Positions 61,551 to 64,000 of a stretch of 64,000 nucleotides of DNA are shown piece by piece (positions within the stretch are counted from its first letter, which is position 1; each line of letters opens with the position of its first letter). The position numbers and the translations under genes are program-made. The stretch comes from Wenzhouxiangella sp. XN24. GTDB taxonomy: Bacteria > Pseudomonadota > Gammaproteobacteria > Steroidobacterales > XN24. A model generated the notes under the pieces. That model was not told where the DNA came from, made no database searches, and saw only the letters and a program-made list of their open reading frames with translations. Where the stretch lies: assembly GCF_011064545.1 (NCBI RefSeq), contig NZ_JAAMFG010000028.1, positions 186,001 through 250,000 of the forward strand, read 5' to 3'.

Positions 61551-61667
61551 GATGCTGCTCCTCGGTCACGGTCGATGGCGTCCTGATGCGCCGATTATGG
61601 CGCGGATTCCACGGGGAGAACCACCTCGTTACCGTCGCTAGGCACGGGAGCGCAAGACGCGCCGGGT

Positions 61668-62429
61668 TCAGCGTATGGCCCTGGACTGACCGCCGTCCAC
61701 GACCAGTGCCGCGCCATTGACCCAACCCGCCCGCGGCGAAACCAGCCACACTGCGGCTTCAGCCACCTCCTGCGGCGTTCCGAGCCGCCCGGCCGGCACG
61801 CTCTGGCGAACCATTTCGTAAATCGCGGGTTCATTCTGGCGCATCATCTCCCAGCCGCCACCGGGAAACTCGATCGAACCGGGCAACAGGGCGTTCGTCC
61901 TGATGCCGTGGGCTCCCTCGACCACCGCCAGCTTCTTGGCAAAAGCATTCAGGGCAGCTTTCGCCGCGGTGTAGCCAAAGTCCTGCATGGGCGCGGCCTC
62001 GATCGCCGAGATGGACGACACAAGGAGGATGACGCCCTCGCGCGCGGCGCGCATCATGGGCAACACGGCCTCCACCAGCCGGACCGCGCCCATGACGTCC
62101 ACACGGAGGCTTGCGTCCCAGCTCGCCCGATCCCCCGTGACCGCCAGCGCCGACGCGTTGCTGATCAGGATGTCGATTCTTCCGAAGCGCGCGCGGGCGG
62201 CCTCCACAAGTGCTGCCACACTGGCGTCATCCCCGACATCCGCCGCCACGGCCAGCACCTCGGCGCCGGTACTCTCGAGAGCGCGCCGCGCCTCATCCAG
62301 CCCTTCCGCGCCCCGGGCCGCGATGACCAGGCGCGCGCCTTCGGCGGCCAGTCCTGCCGCGATGGCCCGCCCGATCCCCCGACTCGCTCCCGTCACCAGC
62401 GCGACCTTGCCGGCAAGTCCCAGGTCCAT
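61668..62429 (-). CDS. Short-chain dehydrogenase/reductase, canonical
   Basis: This is a 253-residue classical SDR with TGASRGIG (13-20), the NAS motif (91-93), catalytic Ser139 and YTAAK (Tyr153, Lys157), and a C-terminal NGAALVVDGG. The acid at D64 after the second strand hints at cofactor discrimination, but NAD versus NADP and the substrate are not predictable. It lies 117 bases upstream of the serine hydrolase gene, same strand. It differs clearly from the Tyr-less SDR at 47715. Confidence 0.9.
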   Translation of the reverse strand: MDLGLAGKVALVTGASRGIGRAIAAGLAAEGARLVIAARGAEGLDEARRALESTGAEVLAVAADVGDDASVAALVEAARARFGRIDILISNASALAVTGDRASWDASLRVDVMGAVRLVEAVLPMMRAAREGVILLVSSISAIEAAPMQDFGYTAAKAALNAFAKKLAVVEGAHGIRTNALLPGSIEFPGGGWEMMRQNEPAIYEMVRQSVPAGRLGTPQEVAEAAVWLVSPRAGWVNGAALVVDGGQSRAIR

Positions 62430-62488
62430 GACTGCTACTCCGAAATCGTTGCTAGTTAAAAGAGTTCACGCCTCGCATTGCATCCGGG

Positions 62489-64000
62489 TCACTCGCAGCG
62501 GTAGTCGCCGCTGGCTTCCTTGCGGCAGTGCGCCGGCACCCCGAAGCGATCCCAGTAGTCGGCAATGCCGGTCTTGCGCAGGAATGCGGGGAAGGCCGGT
62601 GAGGTCCAGACGTCCGGGTACCAGCGAGTGCCCAAGACTTCACCGAGGAACAGCGGATCGTTGGTCGTGGGGTTATCTGCGAACACGCCGAGTCCCCGCT
62701 CGATATCGCCCATGGCCACGAGCGTCATCGGAACCAACGCGTTGATGCGTCCCGTTGTCCCCTCGAGATAGTCATCGATGATCGTGCGGGCCTGTTCCTG
62801 CGCCTGCACGTCGCCGGTACGCGCCGCCGCGAAGACTGCGGTGGCCTCCGGCGCGAGGTCGCCACCAAAAATCCTGTGGACTTCTTCCATGTGCGCCTGC
62901 GCCGCCGCTCGGTCACCACGTTGAAGTGCAATCCGCGACATTGCCATTCCCGTCCAGCGCAGCCCCGCTTCACGGGCCCGCTCGGTCATCCGTTCCGCAG
63001 TCGCCAGGTCGCCGGCAGAGGCATAGAGCCGGGCACGCCAGCCCAACGCGTTCGGCAACAGCGGATCGAGCATCAGGACATGGTCGAGCTCGCGTTCGCA
63101 AAGCTCGATGGCGCCGAGTGGGCAATGGAACAATGCACCCCAGAAGAGCGTAGTGGAATCGTTCGGATCGATCGCGCGCGCCTTCTGCAGCGCGGCCGCA
63201 GAGTCCGCATAGCGTCGGTCTCCCCAGTGCAGTATCCCCAGCACGGCATGCGGTTCGGCCAGTCCGGGATCCAGGTCCAGCGCCGCTTGCACCTGCCTGG
63301 CCGCCTCGCCAGTCAACGCGTCGTGACGATCCGGTGCGGCCACGTTGGACCACAGGTAGTACAGCGTCGCGAGGCGCGAATGTGCGCGGGCATAGCCGGG
63401 ATCGAGACGCAGCGCCTGCTGCGCAGCAGCGATGGCGTCTTCGTAGCGTTCGGCCTGGCGACGGTTGAACACCTCGGTGGCGCGCAGGTAGAGCGCGTAG
63501 GCCTCGGGATTCGTGGTTCCCGCGTTGACCAGCCGTTCGTCCTGGCCGGTATTGAGGGCCACCTTCAGCTCGCGAGTGACCTCGCGGGCGATGCGCTCCT
63601 GCAACGCGAAGATATCGGCGTCGGTGCCGTCGTAGGTTTCCGACCACAGGTGGAAGCCGTCCTCGCTGCGGATCAGCTGCGCGGTGACGCGCAGCCGCTC
63701 GCCCTGCTTGCGCACCGAACCCTCCAGGATATGGGCGACGCCCAGCGTCGCGCCGATGTTGCGCAGGTCCTCGTTGCGACCCTTGAAATAAAACGCCGAG
63801 GTGCGGCCCGCCACGCGCAGGCCCGGCACGCGCACCAGCGCATTCAGGATCTCCTCGGCGATGCCGTCGCCGAAGTATTCCTGGTCTCCATCCGGACTCA
63901 GGTCGGCGAATGCCAGCACGGCAATCGACTGCGGGGAAGCGGCGGATGCGGACGCGTGCTCGGGCTCCGGCGCGGGCGCGAGCACGCCATCACCAGGGAC
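62489..64000 (-). CDS. FlgO-like/TPR protein, C-terminal part (partial)
   Basis: The frame is open to the right edge, so the N-terminus is missing; about 503 residues are visible. The first complete domain (about residues 25-150) is FlgO/adenylate-cyclase-N-like: SIAVLAFADLSPDGDQEYFGDGIAEEI and VRKQGERLRVTAQLIRSEDG, a wedge-fold found after a transmembrane helix. TPR-like repeats follow to about 430, and the C-terminus ends with SGDYRCE. Such proteins usually begin with an OmpR-type winged helix (CadC-like regulators) or a cyclase domain; which applies here lies beyond the window. An internal GTG at 63985 is not a likely start. Confidence 0.82.
   Translation of the reverse strand, partial: VPGDGVLAPAPEPEHASASAASPQSIAVLAFADLSPDGDQEYFGDGIAEEILNALVRVPGLRVAGRTSAFYFKGRNEDLRNIGATLGVAHILEGSVRKQGERLRVTAQLIRSEDGFHLWSETYDGTDADIFALQERIAREVTRELKVALNTGQDERLVNAGTTNPEAYALYLRATEVFNRRQAERYEDAIAAAQQALRLDPGYARAHSRLATLYYLWSNVAAPDRHDALTGEAARQVQAALDLDPGLAEPHAVLGILHWGDRRYADSAAALQKARAIDPNDSTTLFWGALFHCPLGAIELCERELDHVLMLDPLLPNALGWRARLYASAGDLATAERMTERAREAGLRWTGMAMSRIALQRGDRAAAQAHMEEVHRIFGGDLAPEATAVFAAARTGDVQAQEQARTIIDDYLEGTTGRINALVPMTLVAMGDIERGLGVFADNPTTNDPLFLGEVLGTRWYPDVWTSPAFPAFLRKTGIADYWDRFGVPAHCRKEASGDYRCE

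Overview
This window is a compact, high-GC stretch of a bacterial chromosome, almost certainly from a gammaproteobacterium. The case rests on outer-membrane genes (lolB, lptD, surA, rlpA) and on gene orders typical of that class: lolB-ispE-tRNA(Gln)-prs-rplY-pth-ychF, hemA-prfA, mreBCD-mrdA-rodA-mltB-rlpA-dacA-ybeD-lipB and lptD-surA-pdxA-rsmA-apaG-apaH. A kynurenine-pathway cluster and a CBS plus gamma-lyase-type transsulfuration pair fit the Xanthomonadales/Chromatiales-like side of the class, but I cannot name a genus from sequence alone. I see no insertion sequence, prophage, CRISPR array or integration site. Except for 1039-1433, which holds a tRNA and a promoter, no stretch longer than about 190 bases lacks a gene.

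Layout. Positions 1-1868 hold the N-terminal part of a membrane sensor (cut by the window edge), tRNA-Met and an NsrR-like regulator. From 8767 down to 1905 the minus strand carries a TPR lipoprotein, lolB, ispE, tRNA-Gln, prs, rplY, pth and ychF. Positions 8904-12266 carry hemA, prfA and a cysteine synthase. Positions 12292-15419 carry a small unknown gene and a cystathionine gamma-lyase/synthase plus cystathionine beta-synthase pair. Positions 15512-19222 carry prmC, a MoeB/ThiF-type enzyme and a secreted prolyl oligopeptidase. From 30320 down to 19263 are gatCAB, hslO, an ArsR-methyltransferase regulator with metF and metH, and an alanine aminotransferase. Positions 30491-39919 are a cell-shape and peptidoglycan operon ending in lipB. 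murU and lptD then diverge, and lptD-surA-pdxA-rsmA-uspA-apaG-apaH runs to 47682.

Positions 47715-54552 form a tightly coupled kynurenine/3-hydroxyanthranilate catabolic operon: an atypical SDR, 2-aminomuconic semialdehyde dehydrogenase, a RidA-type 2-aminomuconate deaminase, 3-hydroxyanthranilate dioxygenase, ACMS decarboxylase, kynureninase and kynurenine 3-monooxygenase. Together they convert kynurenine to alanine plus 2-oxo-3-hexenedioate. It is followed by an ATP/ADP-translocase-like transporter with an unusual C-terminal cadherin/Ig-like domain.

The least ordinary region is 56242-61550 on the minus strand: a secreted serine hydrolase, then three genes joined by 4-base overlaps. These encode a secreted Fam20/HipA-like kinase candidate, a three-helix membrane protein with a TerB-like domain, and a secreted metallophosphatase fused to what looks like a catalytically degenerate copy of the same kinase fold. 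This is my best candidate for an undescribed system: possibly a periplasmic phosphorylation/dephosphorylation module. The fold assignments come from motif reading only. The window ends with a canonical SDR and the C-terminal part of a FlgO-like/TPR protein.

Regulatory sites that stand out are a palindrome inside the promoter of the metF-metH regulator operon, a palindrome over the -10 box of hemA, an NsrR-like half-site in the nsrR promoter, and a textbook intrinsic terminator after the cystathionine genes.
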